Below, piece by piece: positions 22,019 to 30,049 of a stretch of 33,757 nucleotides of DNA. The translations under genes and the position numbers were made by a program. The stretch lies in NCBI GenBank assembly GCA_900768915.1, contig CAAGEQ010000026.1:1-33757 (forward strand), in the 5' to 3' direction. The stretch comes from Candidatus Gastranaerophilales bacterium. GTDB taxonomy: Bacteria; Cyanobacteriota; Vampirovibrionia; Gastranaerophilales; Gastranaerophilaceae. Position 1 is the first letter of the stretch; every line of letters begins with the position of its first letter. Under the pieces are notes generated by a model. The model saw only the letters and a list, made by a program, of their open reading frames with translations, was not told the origin of the DNA and searched no databases.

Positions 22019-24673
22019 TTATTCAGATAAAGATTTAATCAAATCTTTAATTACATTCTCTTGAGTTGTTAATTCCTCAATTCTTGCTTTTGTTTGTTCA
22101 ATCAATTCTTTAGGAGCATTAGCAACAAATTTTTCATTTTTCATTCTACCTTCTAAAGAATTCTTTTCATTTGTCAATTTAGACATTTTCTTTTCCTGTC
22201 TAGCAATTTCAGCTTTAATATCAATTAAATCTGCAAGTGGAACAATAAGTTTTGATGAAGATACAACTGCTGCGGCAGACTTTGGTGGAAGTGGTGCATC
22301 AGCATCATTGTATGTAATTTCATTAACTTTTGCCATTCTATGAATATAAGATTCAATCGCTTCAAAAATAGATTTTTCTTCTTTATCTGCTCTAATTTCA
22401 ACATTAATATTTGTTGAAGTAGGAATATTGAAACTTTGTCTTAAATTTCTTAATGATGTAATTGTATCAAACACAAGTTCCATTTGTTGTGCTTCTTTTG
22501 CAAATGCCAATTTTTCATCATATACAGGATAATCTGAAACAATGATTGCAGATGTCTTGCAACTGTCTGCTTTTGGTATCAATTGCCATACTTCTTCTGT
22601 TATATGTGGCATTATTGGGTGCAACATTCTTAAAGACATATCAAGAACATATCTTAAAACTCTTTGTGTATTTGTTTTTAAATTTTCATCTCTCAATTGA
22701 ATTTTAGCGATTTCAACATACCAATCACAATATGAATTCCAGAAGAAATCATATAATACGTGTGCAGTTTCACCAATTCTAAAGTTTTCAATATTATTAT
22801 TAACAAGTTTTGCAGTTGAATTTAATTTATCCAAAATCCATTTATCTGCAATTGTCAAATTACTGAAATCAATATCTTTACCATCAACACCATCTAAATT
22901 CATCAATACAAATCTTGATGCATTCCAAATTTTGTTAGCAAAGTTTCTTCCATATTCAAACTTGTCATCACTTACTTTGATATCTTGTCCACCATAAGTA
23001 CATAATGATGTCATTGTGAATCTCAAAGCATCACAACCATATTTATCAATAATCTGAACAGGATCAATTGTATTACCTTTAGATTTTGACATTTTTTGAC
23101 CTTTTTCATCTCTGATAAGACCATGAATATAAACAACTGGGAATGGTGCTTTTCCGGTAAATTCTAATCCCATTGTAATCATTCTTGCTACCCAGAAGAA
23201 AATAATATCAAAACCTGTAACAAGAACAGAGGTAGGATAGAATTTTTTGAAATCATCTGTATCACTATTAGGGAATCCCATTGTTGAGAATGGCCATAAT
23301 CCAGAAGAGAACCAAGTATCAAGACAATCAGATTCTTGAGTATATTTTGATGGATCTGGATTTTCTTTTGCTACAACGATTTCACCTGTTTCATTGTTAT
23401 AATATGCTGGGATTTGATGTCCCCACCAAATTTGACGAGAAATACACCAATCACGAATATTTTCCATCCAGCCTAAATAATCTTTTTCCCAACGTTGAGG
23501 AACAAATTTTATACGACCATCTTTAACTGCTTTAACTGCTTCTTCTGCTAACGGTTTCATTTTAACAAACCATTGTTCAGAAAGAAGTGGTTCAATTGTA
23601 GTACCACAACGTTGACATTTACCAACATTATGTTCATGGTCTTTTGTTCTTAGCAAGAAATGATTGTATTCAAGCATACCAACAATTTTTTCTCTTGCTT
23701 CATATCTATCTAATCCATGAAATTCTTGAGGAACTTCTCCACATGCTTTCATCTTACCTTCTTCATCAATAACCCAAATTGGTTTCATATTATGACGTTT
23801 ACCAACTTCATAATCGTTTGGATCGTGTGCCGGAGTAATTTTAACAGCACCAGTACCGAAGTTTCTATCAACATATTCATCAGCAATAATAGGAATTTCT
23901 CTACCTGAAAGAGGAATAATTACTGTTTTACCAATAAGTTCAGAATATTTTTTATCATCTGGGTGAACAGCAATTGCAACATCACCGAAAATAGTTTCAG
24001 GTCTTGTTGTTGCAACAATAATTGCACCTGCTTCATTCTTTAATGGATAAGAAATTTCCCACAAATGACCTTGTTCTGTTTTATATTCTGTTTCAATATC
24101 AGAAATAGCAGATTGACAACGAGGACACCAGTTTACAATATATGAACCTTTATAGATTAAACCTTTATTATAAAGAGTGACAAAAACTTCTTTAACAGCA
24201 TCTGAGCACCCTTTATCAAAAGTAAATCTTTCTCTTGAACGGTCAAATGATGCCCCTAATCTTTTAAATTGATTAAGGATAGCAGATTTATGTTCATTAG
24301 TCCATTCCCAAGTTTTTTCAATAAATTTTTCACGTCCTAAATCGTGACGAGTAAGACCTTCTTTTGCAAGTTGTTTTTCTACAACATTTTGAGTTGCAAG
24401 ACCTGCATGGTCTGTACCTGGAATCCATAATGCTTCATAACCACTCATTCTATGATAACGTGTAAGAATATCTTGTAATGTTCCATCTAATGCGTGTCCC
24501 ATGTGTAATACACCTGTTACATTTGGTGGCGGAATTACAATTGAATAAGGTGGTTTTTTACTTTTAGCATCTGCTTTAAAGTATTCATGGTCTTCCCAAA
24601 ATTTATAAATTCTTTCCTCTGTTTCTTGTGCATTATATACAGTAGGCAAATCTTCTATTTTTGTTTTTGTCAT
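22019..24673 (-). CDS. valS: valyl-tRNA synthetase
   Basis: 884 aa, normal for ValRS. The class I signature HMGH is at residues 57-60 (NVTGVLHMGHALDG) and KMSKS at about 525-529 (KGQKMSKSKGNT). The editing domain includes TTRPETIFGDVAIAVHPDD. A zinc knuckle-like WCPRCQSAISD and a C-terminal Leu/Lys coiled coil (about 815-884) complete the layout. It charges tRNA-Val. AGAGGA eight bases before the ATG is a good ribosome binding site. No T-box is recognisable in the upstream 200 bases. Confidence 0.97.
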   Translation of the reverse strand: MTKTKIEDLPTVYNAQETEERIYKFWEDHEYFKADAKSKKPPYSIVIPPPNVTGVLHMGHALDGTLQDILTRYHRMSGYEALWIPGTDHAGLATQNVVEKQLAKEGLTRHDLGREKFIEKTWEWTNEHKSAILNQFKRLGASFDRSRERFTFDKGCSDAVKEVFVTLYNKGLIYKGSYIVNWCPRCQSAISDIETEYKTEQGHLWEISYPLKNEAGAIIVATTRPETIFGDVAIAVHPDDKKYSELIGKTVIIPLSGREIPIIADEYVDRNFGTGAVKITPAHDPNDYEVGKRHNMKPIWVIDEEGKMKACGEVPQEFHGLDRYEAREKIVGMLEYNHFLLRTKDHEHNVGKCQRCGTTIEPLLSEQWFVKMKPLAEEAVKAVKDGRIKFVPQRWEKDYLGWMENIRDWCISRQIWWGHQIPAYYNNETGEIVVAKENPDPSKYTQESDCLDTWFSSGLWPFSTMGFPNSDTDDFKKFYPTSVLVTGFDIIFFWVARMITMGLEFTGKAPFPVVYIHGLIRDEKGQKMSKSKGNTIDPVQIIDKYGCDALRFTMTSLCTYGGQDIKVSDDKFEYGRNFANKIWNASRFVLMNLDGVDGKDIDFSNLTIADKWILDKLNSTAKLVNNNIENFRIGETAHVLYDFFWNSYCDWYVEIAKIQLRDENLKTNTQRVLRYVLDMSLRMLHPIMPHITEEVWQLIPKADSCKTSAIIVSDYPVYDEKLAFAKEAQQMELVFDTITSLRNLRQSFNIPTSTNINVEIRADKEEKSIFEAIESYIHRMAKVNEITYNDADAPLPPKSAAAVVSSSKLIVPLADLIDIKAEIARQEKKMSKLTNEKNSLEGRMKNEKFVANAPKELIEQTKARIEELTTQENVIKDLIKSLSE

Positions 24674-24866
24674 CGATTAAGTCCTCTTCATAATTCTATT
24701 TCTTAATATATAGATTAGCACAAAAATACTTTATTAATTACCCTTTCATATCTATTGATTTATGCTTTTGTTAAGAAATATTAAAATTATCATTCAAAAA
24801 AAGCAATTTTTTTAAAGTAAATTACTTTATAAAAGTATAAAGCTCTCTCTTCTTATTTAAACGGAC

Positions 24867-24893
24867 AGACCTTGATAACAAGGTCTTTTTTTT
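24867..24893 (+). terminator. orphan plus-strand terminator
   Basis: Eight-base stem AGACCTTG/CAAGGTCT with an ATAA loop and eight T. It precedes the nadA promoter and points away from valS, so it ends an unidentified plus-strand transcript, probably a small RNA. Confidence 0.8.
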
Positions 24894-24906
24894 ATGCTTA
24901 CATTTA

Positions 24907-24936
24907 TTGTTTACTTATTATCATTTGTTGTATAAT
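24907..24936 (+). promoter_or_regulatory. nadA promoter
   Basis: TTGTTT (24907-24912) and TATAAT (24931-24936) with an 18-base spacer, about 35 bases before the nadA ATG. It is one of the most canonical promoters in the window. Confidence 0.6.
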
Positions 24937-24970
24937 GTTAAAAAGTATATTATATAAAGAGCCGTTTTAT

Positions 24971-25879
24971 ATGAATGAATTAGTAGAAAAGATTAAAAAA
25001 TTAAAAAAAGAGAAAAATGCAGTTATACTTGCACATTGTTATCAAAATGTAGAAATTGATGAAGTTGCAGATTATGTTGGTGATTCACTATATTTAAGCC
25101 AAAGAGCAAATGAAACAAATGCCGATATAATTGTATTTGCAGGTGTTTATTTTATGGCACAAACTGCTAAACTTTTATCACCTGATAAAAAAGTATTGTT
25201 ACCAAGAATGGAATCTGGCTGTAGAATGGCAGATATGATTGATTTGGAACAAGTAAAAGAGTTTAAATCACTTCACCCTAATATACCTGTTGTTTGTTAT
25301 ATTAACTCAACAGCAGAAGTTAAATCTGAATGTGATATGTGTTGTACAAGTTCAAATGCTGTTAAAGTTGTTGAAAGTATGGGAGCAAAAGAAATATTAT
25401 TTTTACCAGATACATATCTAGGAAAATGGGTTGAAGCAAAATTAGGTAATATTAAAATTACAACATATCCAGGATTCTGTCCTACTCACTTACAAATTAA
25501 ACCTAAAGATATTCTTGAAGCAAGAGAAAAATATCCAAATGCAAAGGTTCTTGCTCACCCTGAATGTCATCAAGAAGTTGTTAAATTGGCTGATTATGTT
25601 GGTAGTACAACTGGCATAATGAAATATGCGATTGAAAGTGATAACAAACAATTTATCATTGCAACAGAAAAAGGTGTTGTTGATAGATTAAAACGTGATT
25701 ATCCTGACAAAGAATTTATTTTAATTAAAGATAATATTATTTGTCCTAATATGAAATGGCACACATTACAAGATATATATGATGCATTAGAAAAAGAACA
25801 ACATGAAATTACTGTTGATGCAGAAGTTGCTAAAAAAGCAGTTAATTGCATAAATAGAATGTTGGAAGTTTCTAAATAA
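24971..25879 (+). CDS. nadA: quinolinate synthase
   Basis: The start is placed at ATG 24971; the open frame extends 33 codons upstream, but that part crosses a terminator and promoter. The 302-aa product has the NadA signature and the three conserved Cys regions for the [4Fe-4S] cluster: VVCYINSTAEVKSECDMCC, YPGFCPTHLQIKP and IICPNMKWHTLQDIYDALE. It condenses iminoaspartate with dihydroxyacetone phosphate to quinolinate in NAD synthesis. nadB and nadC are not in the window. AAAGAG lies nine bases upstream. It begins an operon-like series with rlmB and the sigma factor gene (20 and 14 bases between). Confidence 0.95.
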   Translation: MNELVEKIKKLKKEKNAVILAHCYQNVEIDEVADYVGDSLYLSQRANETNADIIVFAGVYFMAQTAKLLSPDKKVLLPRMESGCRMADMIDLEQVKEFKSLHPNIPVVCYINSTAEVKSECDMCCTSSNAVKVVESMGAKEILFLPDTYLGKWVEAKLGNIKITTYPGFCPTHLQIKPKDILEAREKYPNAKVLAHPECHQEVVKLADYVGSTTGIMKYAIESDNKQFIIATEKGVVDRLKRDYPDKEFILIKDNIICPNMKWHTLQDIYDALEKEQHEITVDAEVAKKAVNCINRMLEVSK

Positions 25880-25899
25880 TGTAATATTGGGAGAGTTTT

Positions 25900-26712
25900 T
25901 TGAGAAAATTTGAAAATAATAAATCTAATAAACCAAAATATCATAAAGAAAAATCAGTTGAAAAAACTGATATAATCAATACTGATGATATTATTTACGG
26001 CAAAAACTCTGTTTTAGAAGCTTTGTCTGGGGATAGAGTTATAAATAAAATTTTAATATCAAAAACAAACCATTCAGATTCTAAAATGGAACAAATTAAA
26101 GAATTTGCACAAAGAAAAGGTATCGTATTTCAATTTGTTGGCAAAGATAAATTAGCACCATATAATGGTTTAAACCATCAAGGTGTTGTTGCACTAATTG
26201 CACCAATTGAATACGTTGAATTAGAAGATTTTATTGAAAAACATAAAGAAAACTCTTCACTCGTTATATTAGACGGTGTAGAAGATGTTCATAATATTGG
26301 AGCAATTATTAGAACCTGCGTATGTGCTGGTATTGATGGAATTTTGATACCTTCTAGAAGAAATTGTCAAATAACTTCTGTCGTTGAAAAAACTAGTGCC
26401 GGTGCAATCAATCATATAGATATTATAAAAGTCAATAGCCTATCAGGTGCTGTACAAAAATTAAAAGATAACAACTGGTGGGTAATTGCAACTGATGCCA
26501 AATCAGAGAAAAATTACTATGACATAGATTATTGCGATATGAATTTTGCAATAGTTATGGGTGGAGAACATACAGGAGTTTCAAAAACTTTATTAAAAAT
26601 GTCTGATTTTCAAGTAAAAATTCCGATGTTAAAAGATTTTAATTCTCTTAATGTATCAAATGCAATGAGCATTATTGTATATGAAAGTGTTCGCCAAAAA
26701 TTGTCTAAGTAA
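25900..26712 (+). CDS. rlmB: 23S rRNA (guanosine-2'-O-)-methyltransferase RlmB/TrmH family
   Basis: 270 aa; a disordered Lys/Asn-rich head (1-28) then IIYGKNSVLEAL, the SpoU substrate-binding start. The knotted SPOUT motifs are DVHNIGAIIRTC (motif 1), VMGGEHTGVSKTLL (motif 2) and IPMLKDFNSLNVSNAMSIIVYE (motif 3). The start is TTG at 25900 with GGGAGAG just upstream. The family methylates ribose of 23S G2251 or tRNA. It is cotranscribed with nadA and the sigma gene. Confidence 0.92.
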   Translation: MRKFENNKSNKPKYHKEKSVEKTDIINTDDIIYGKNSVLEALSGDRVINKILISKTNHSDSKMEQIKEFAQRKGIVFQFVGKDKLAPYNGLNHQGVVALIAPIEYVELEDFIEKHKENSSLVILDGVEDVHNIGAIIRTCVCAGIDGILIPSRRNCQITSVVEKTSAGAINHIDIIKVNSLSGAVQKLKDNNWWVIATDAKSEKNYYDIDYCDMNFAIVMGGEHTGVSKTLLKMSDFQVKIPMLKDFNSLNVSNAMSIIVYESVRQKLSK

Positions 26713-26726
26713 AAAGGGTTAAAATT

Positions 26727-27713
26727 ATGAGCGATAAAAATGATAAAATTACTTTAAGTATAGATGATATTTCTGATGAGGGAATTGATTTTGAACAAAT
26801 GAACGAAGTCAATGACGAAGAAATAGAAAAAGACCTGAAGGATCATGAATCTATAGAAGGCATCAATGCTGATGATTCTGTAAAAATTTATCTTCAACAA
26901 ATTGGTAAAATTCCTTTATTAAAACGTGATGAAGAACTTGAAGTCGCAAAAAAAATCAAAGAAGAACATTGTGAACTTTCAAGAAAAATTCTTATCAATG
27001 CTAATTTAAGATTGGTTGTTAGTATTGCTAAAAAATACGTTGGTAGAGGATTATCTTTCTTAGATTTAATTCAAGAAGGTAATGTTGGTCTAATCAGAGC
27101 AACAGAAAAATTTGACTACGAAAAAGGTTATAAATTTTCTACTTATGCTACTTGGTGGATTCAACAATCTATTACTAGAGCAATTGCTGATAAATCAAGA
27201 ATGATTAGATTACCAATGCACTTAATTGATACATTAAGCAAAATTAAAAAAACGTCATTAATGCTTGTTACAAAATTGGGACGAACTCCTACAAAACAAG
27301 AATTGGCTGATGAAATGGGAATTTCACTAAAAAAATTAGCAGAAGTAACAAAATCTGCTCAATCTACAATTAGTATTGATACTCCAACAAACCAAAAAGA
27401 TGATGCAAACAAAATTATTGATTACATTGTAGATGAATCATCTACAACACCAGATTCTATTGTTTCTGATGAAAATTTACAGATTGATACTACTAAAATG
27501 CTTAGCAGTTTAAGTCCCAAAGAACGTGACGTATTAATTTTAAGATATGGACTTGATTCTACTGGACAAAAAAGAACTTTAGAAGAAGTAAGTACATATT
27601 TTAGTGTTTCAAGAGAAAGAATTAGACAAATCGAAAATAGAGCAATTGCTAAACTTAAAAAGTTCTGTAAAGCAAAATCTATGAGTTCTGATTTAAAAAA
27701 TTATTTAAAATAA
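26727..27713 (+). CDS. RNA polymerase sigma factor, RpoD/SigA family
   Basis: 328 aa with regions 1.2 (DSVKIYLQQIGKIPLLKRDEELEVAKKI), 2 (ANLRLVVSIAKKYVGRGLSFLDLIQEGNVGLIRATEKFDYEKGYKFSTYATWWIQQSITRAIADKSRMIRLPMH), 3, and 4 (LSPKERDVLILRYGLDSTGQKRTLEEVSTYFSVSRERIRQIENRAIAKLKKF). Region 1.1 is reduced to a short acidic head. The length fits the compact primary or group 2 sigma factors of cyanobacterial relatives. It selects promoters with TTGACA/TATAAT-type boxes, as seen throughout the window. No dnaG or other typical rpoD neighbour is adjacent; whether it is the main sigma factor cannot be decided here. Confidence 0.93.
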   Translation: MSDKNDKITLSIDDISDEGIDFEQMNEVNDEEIEKDLKDHESIEGINADDSVKIYLQQIGKIPLLKRDEELEVAKKIKEEHCELSRKILINANLRLVVSIAKKYVGRGLSFLDLIQEGNVGLIRATEKFDYEKGYKFSTYATWWIQQSITRAIADKSRMIRLPMHLIDTLSKIKKTSLMLVTKLGRTPTKQELADEMGISLKKLAEVTKSAQSTISIDTPTNQKDDANKIIDYIVDESSTTPDSIVSDENLQIDTTKMLSSLSPKERDVLILRYGLDSTGQKRTLEEVSTYFSVSRERIRQIENRAIAKLKKFCKAKSMSSDLKNYLK

Positions 27714-27748
27714 AATGTTAATTATTTCTTATAAACACTATTTGTGTG

Positions 27749-27760
27749 TATAATTAAAAT
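27749..27760 (+). promoter_or_regulatory. -10 box of spmA, six bases from the start codon
   Basis: TATAAT 27749-27754 in a TGTGTGTATAAT (extended -10 like) context. Six bases separate it from the ATG and no Shine-Dalgarno exists, so the mRNA should be leaderless or nearly so. Confidence 0.45.
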
Positions 27761-28363
27761 ATGAATTATATTTTTTATTTTCTAATAGTTTTTTCTTTAA
27801 TATTTGGAGCAATAAATGGAAAACTTCAAGATGTAGTTAATGCAATTTTATCAGGTGCCGATTTATCTGTAAAAATTGCATTATCATTGATTGGAATTAT
27901 GTCATTTTGGCTTGGTATAATGCGTGTTGCAGAAAAATCAGGTCTAGTTAAACTTATCGCTAAGTGCATAAAACCTATTACAAAATGGTTATTTGATGAA
28001 ATTCCACCAGAAAATCCTGCAATTGGTAATATCGCACTAAGTTTTTCTGCAAATGCTTTAGGTCTAACAAATGCAGCAACTCCAATTGGACTCAGAGTTA
28101 TGCAAGAATTACAAGAAGAAAATAAAGACAAATCAACTGCATCAAATGCTATGTGTATGTTTTTAGCAATGAATACAGCAGGATTTCAAATAATTCCGGC
28201 AACAGTTATTGCTATTCTTGTTGCTGTTGGTGCTAAAAATCCAACAGAAATTATTGCACCGGCAATGATTGTTACATCAATTGCTTTTGTTAGTGCAATT
28301 TTAATTGCAAAAATATTCCAAAAATTTTGGAAACCACAGGTTGAGGAGGTAAGTAATGATTAA
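27761..28363 (+). CDS. spmA: nucleoside-recognition (Gate) domain membrane protein, SpmA-like
   Basis: A 200-aa polytopic membrane protein with about four or five hydrophobic segments (1-20, 40-62, 95-115, 130-155, 165-185). The family signatures FWLGIMRVAEKSGLVKLIAK and NPAIGNIALSFSANALGLTNAATPIGLRVMQELQ fit SpmA. In Bacillus SpmA and SpmB affect dehydration of the spore core; related Gate-domain pairs occur in non-sporulating bacteria and are thought to be transport components. It overlaps spmB by eight bases. The ATG lacks a Shine-Dalgarno. Confidence 0.9.
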   Translation: MNYIFYFLIVFSLIFGAINGKLQDVVNAILSGADLSVKIALSLIGIMSFWLGIMRVAEKSGLVKLIAKCIKPITKWLFDEIPPENPAIGNIALSFSANALGLTNAATPIGLRVMQELQEENKDKSTASNAMCMFLAMNTAGFQIIPATVIAILVAVGAKNPTEIIAPAMIVTSIAFVSAILIAKIFQKFWKPQVEEVSND

Positions 28364-28892
28364 TCTTATTTCTTTATATGCATTACCTGTAATTATTGCA
28401 ATTATTTTAACAATGGCTTTAATTAAAAAAGTCCCTATTTATGAAGAATTTACAGAAGGTGCAAAAGACGGTTTTAAAGTTTCTATAAATATAATTCCAT
28501 ACTTGATTGCTATAATCGTTGGGATTTCAATGTTTAGAGCATCTGGTGCAATGGAATCATTAACTAATTTTTTAGCACCATTATTGAACAAATTTTCTAT
28601 CCCTGCAGAATCTTTACCAATGATGATAACTCGTTCTTTATCAGGTTCTGCTACATTAGGATTATTTAGTGACATAGCACACAAACTTGGTCCCGATGCT
28701 TACGCAACCAAGTTATGTGCAGTCTTAGCCGGCAGTTCTGAAACTACATTTTACGTGCTGGCTGTATATTTCGGCGCTATAGGCATTACTAAATATAGAT
28801 ATGCCCTTGCGATTGGTTTGATAGCAGATGCTATTGGTATATTTGCAACAATTTTTGTGTGTAGGCTGGTTTTTCTTCCCAGCATTGGGTAA
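28356..28892 (+). CDS. spmB: Gate-domain membrane protein, SpmB-like
   Basis: 178 aa with hydrophobic segments at about 5-22, 45-62, 72-84, 108-128 and 140-168. The signatures VPIYEEFTEGAKDGFKVSINIIPYLIAIIVGISMFR and ITRSLSGSATLGLFSD...GSSETTFYVLAVYFGAIG are typical of SpmB. GAGGAGG inside spmA is its ribosome binding site. It presumably forms a membrane complex with SpmA. The last 62 bases overlap the end of the convergent zinc-ribbon gene; the C-terminal helix sequence looks normal, so the overlap is on the partner's side or shared. Confidence 0.9.
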   Translation: MINLISLYALPVIIAIILTMALIKKVPIYEEFTEGAKDGFKVSINIIPYLIAIIVGISMFRASGAMESLTNFLAPLLNKFSIPAESLPMMITRSLSGSATLGLFSDIAHKLGPDAYATKLCAVLAGSSETTFYVLAVYFGAIGITKYRYALAIGLIADAIGIFATIFVCRLVFLPSIG

Positions 28893-29205
28893 CTTCTTCC
28901 ATACGGTCTTCTTGTACAACTGATTTTACAAGTACTGCGTAATTGATATCTATAAAATTAATCTTTGGAAGTTTTTCTACAATATATTCGTTACCACCAC
29001 AGTTATGACAAAAATTTGCTTCAGGTATAATTTCACCGTTTTTAATAATGGCTTTTTGTTTAATGCCACAACAAGCACACCTTGTAATGAACCATTCATT
29101 TTCAATTAATTCTCCACAATCAGGACAATAACTAAATTGAACACTTGGAGATACATTGTCGTGCGTACAAGTATGATGACGTTTGAAAAAATCCATTAAA
29201 AACAT
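28831..29205 (-). CDS. zinc-ribbon protein of unknown function
   Basis: 124 aa from ATG 29205, chosen because GAGG lies five bases before it; the GTG two codons earlier is too close. Three CxxC pairs are arranged as in zinc ribbons: SYCPDCGELIE, TRCACCGIKQKA and NFCHNCGGNEYIVEKL. His/Cys residues near the start (HHTCTH) might add ligands. The C-terminal 40 residues are unrelated and their gene end overlaps spmB. It may be a metal-binding regulator or RNA/DNA-binding protein, but there is no evidence beyond the ribbon motif. Confidence 0.75.
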   Translation of the reverse strand: MFLMDFFKRHHTCTHDNVSPSVQFSYCPDCGELIENEWFITRCACCGIKQKAIIKNGEIIPEANFCHNCGGNEYIVEKLPKINFIDINYAVLVKSVVQEDRMEEVTQCWEEKPAYTQKLLQIYQ

Positions 29206-29376
29206 ATACACCTCTATATTCTACATGATGTGTTTTAATGATTATTTTTAATAAGTCAAAATTTAATATTTTTTTTGATACAAAACTTTATATATCTATT
29301 AAAAATAAATTTATTATATTATGCACAGTACAATTTTCATATAAAAACAAATCTACAGATTTGTACTTACCTGCGT

Positions 29377-29520
29377 ATAATGTAGGCTCTTATTCTTCAG
29401 TTACAGCCGTATCATCATTGTTAGTAGGTTCTTCATTTTGTGTTGAAGTATCATCTGATATATTTGCAATACCGTATGTAGTAGCAACATCATTAGGAAC
29501 GTTAACAATAATAATGGATT
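29377..29520 (-). pseudogene. remnant of the 3' end of a minus-strand gene
   Basis: Read on the minus strand, a stretch ending at about 29390 encodes IIIVNVPNDVATTYGIANI followed by an acidic, Asn/Thr-rich tail closing in TAVTEE and a stop. That looks like a real C-terminus. Upstream the frame is closed by a stop near 29520, while another frame continues as FGSAITAGVLTHN, suggesting one frameshift. Nothing further upstream survives before the hairpin at 29565. The original gene cannot be named. Confidence 0.35.
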
Positions 29521-29564
29521 ATGTGTTAATACTCCTGCTGTTATTGCACTACCGAAAATCTGCC

Positions 29565-29599
29565 GAACCCACACAAAGTAAAACTTTGTCAGTGGGTTC
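29565..29599. repeat. strong inverted repeat
   Basis: Arms GAACCCAC-ACAAAGT and ACTTTGT-CA-GTGGGTTC with a three-base loop and a two-base bulge. It is preceded by CTACCGAAAAT (29549-29559), an 11-base block also found inverted in the island at 10777-10787, so it may belong to the same repeat family. Confidence 0.5.
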
Positions 29600-29616
29600 T
29601 ATCTACATATACAAAT

Positions 29617-29646
29617 AAAAAAAGACAGATACATCTGTCTTTTTTT
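29617..29646. terminator. bidirectional terminator next to tRNA-Arg
   Basis: Perfect 14-base stem AAAAAAAGACAGAT/ATCTGTCTTTTTTT with an AC loop. For the minus strand it lies immediately downstream of the tRNA gene. Confidence 0.88.
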
Positions 29647-29649
29647 ATT

Positions 29650-29723
29650 TGCGCAAGGTGGGAGTCGAACCCACGACACACGGTTTAGGAAACCGCTGCT
29701 CTATCCTACTGAGCTACAAGCGC
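29650..29723 (-). tRNA. tRNA-Arg(CCT)
   Basis: All arms are found on the minus strand: D stem GCTC/GAGC, anticodon stem GCGGT/ACCGT with loop TTCCTAA (anticodon CCT, reads AGG), variable GTGTC, T stem GTGGG/CCCAC with loop TTCGACT. The acceptor strands are GCGCTTG and CTTGCGC, with discriminator A; positions 5-68 and 6-67 are T-T mismatches. CCA is not encoded. A terminator follows. No other tRNA is nearby. Confidence 0.93.
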
Positions 29724-30049
29724 ATTTATATAAAATTTTAATAGTTATAATTATATTTTTACAACGATTTACTCAATAATACCATACTATATGCAAAAAA
29801 ATAATACATAAATATTACCTCATGCTCCATTTAATGTAATTTATTTATATGACAGGCATGCCTGACAATTTTTTAAAATAATCAAAATATAACTGGTTTT
29901 TAACCATTTTATAGACCAAATGGTCTAGATAGGTTTATCTACATCAAAAGTAATAAAATCGATAATAATATTGATGAATATCTCCTCTAAAAAGTAGTAG
30001 TATATTTGGTGGAGAGGGAAAGTTAATAAAAAATCTTAGGGAGATGAAA
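29724..30049. promoter_or_regulatory. upstream region of the two-component operon with three palindromes
   Basis: No ORF. CAGGCATGCCTG (29853-29864), TGGTT-TTT-AACCA (29894-29906) and TAGACCA-AA-TGGTCTA (29912-29927) lie in a row. The last two share TGG/CCA half-sites and could be operators. AGGGAG at about 30038-30043 is the ribosome binding site and sets the start at ATG 30050. Confidence 0.4.

Larger units (their letters stand above)
24674..24970. other. divergent spacer with a plus-strand terminator and the nadA promoter
   Basis: No gene. It holds the valS ribosome binding site and TATATT-like box on the left, AT-rich sequence with AAAGTAAATTACTTT-type small palindromes near 24815-24845, a full plus-strand terminator at 24867-24893 with nothing annotated before it, and the nadA promoter at 24907-24936. 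Confidence 0.6.
29206..29616. other. region between zinc-ribbon gene and tRNA, with palindromes
   Basis: Beyond the remnant listed at 29377-29520 it contains a CAAATCT/AGATTTG hairpin near 29348-29363 and a strong 35-base hairpin at 29565-29599. A plus-strand frame of 126 codons spans it, but its sequence is not protein-like. Confidence 0.5.

Noticed and set aside
24674..24866. T-box leader for valS
   Set aside because: No specifier loop or T-box core is seen on the minus strand, and the spacer is too short and AT-rich.
24872..24970. 33-codon N-terminal extension of nadA
   Set aside because: It would span the terminator's T run and the promoter, adds an atypical hydrophobic stretch, and the family starts at the ATG at 24971.
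29238..29618. 126-codon plus-strand open frame
   Set aside because: No ribosome binding site; the composition is a hydrophobic, Ser/Leu-rich translation of AT-rich DNA; it crosses a strong hairpin and lies antisense to a more protein-like remnant.
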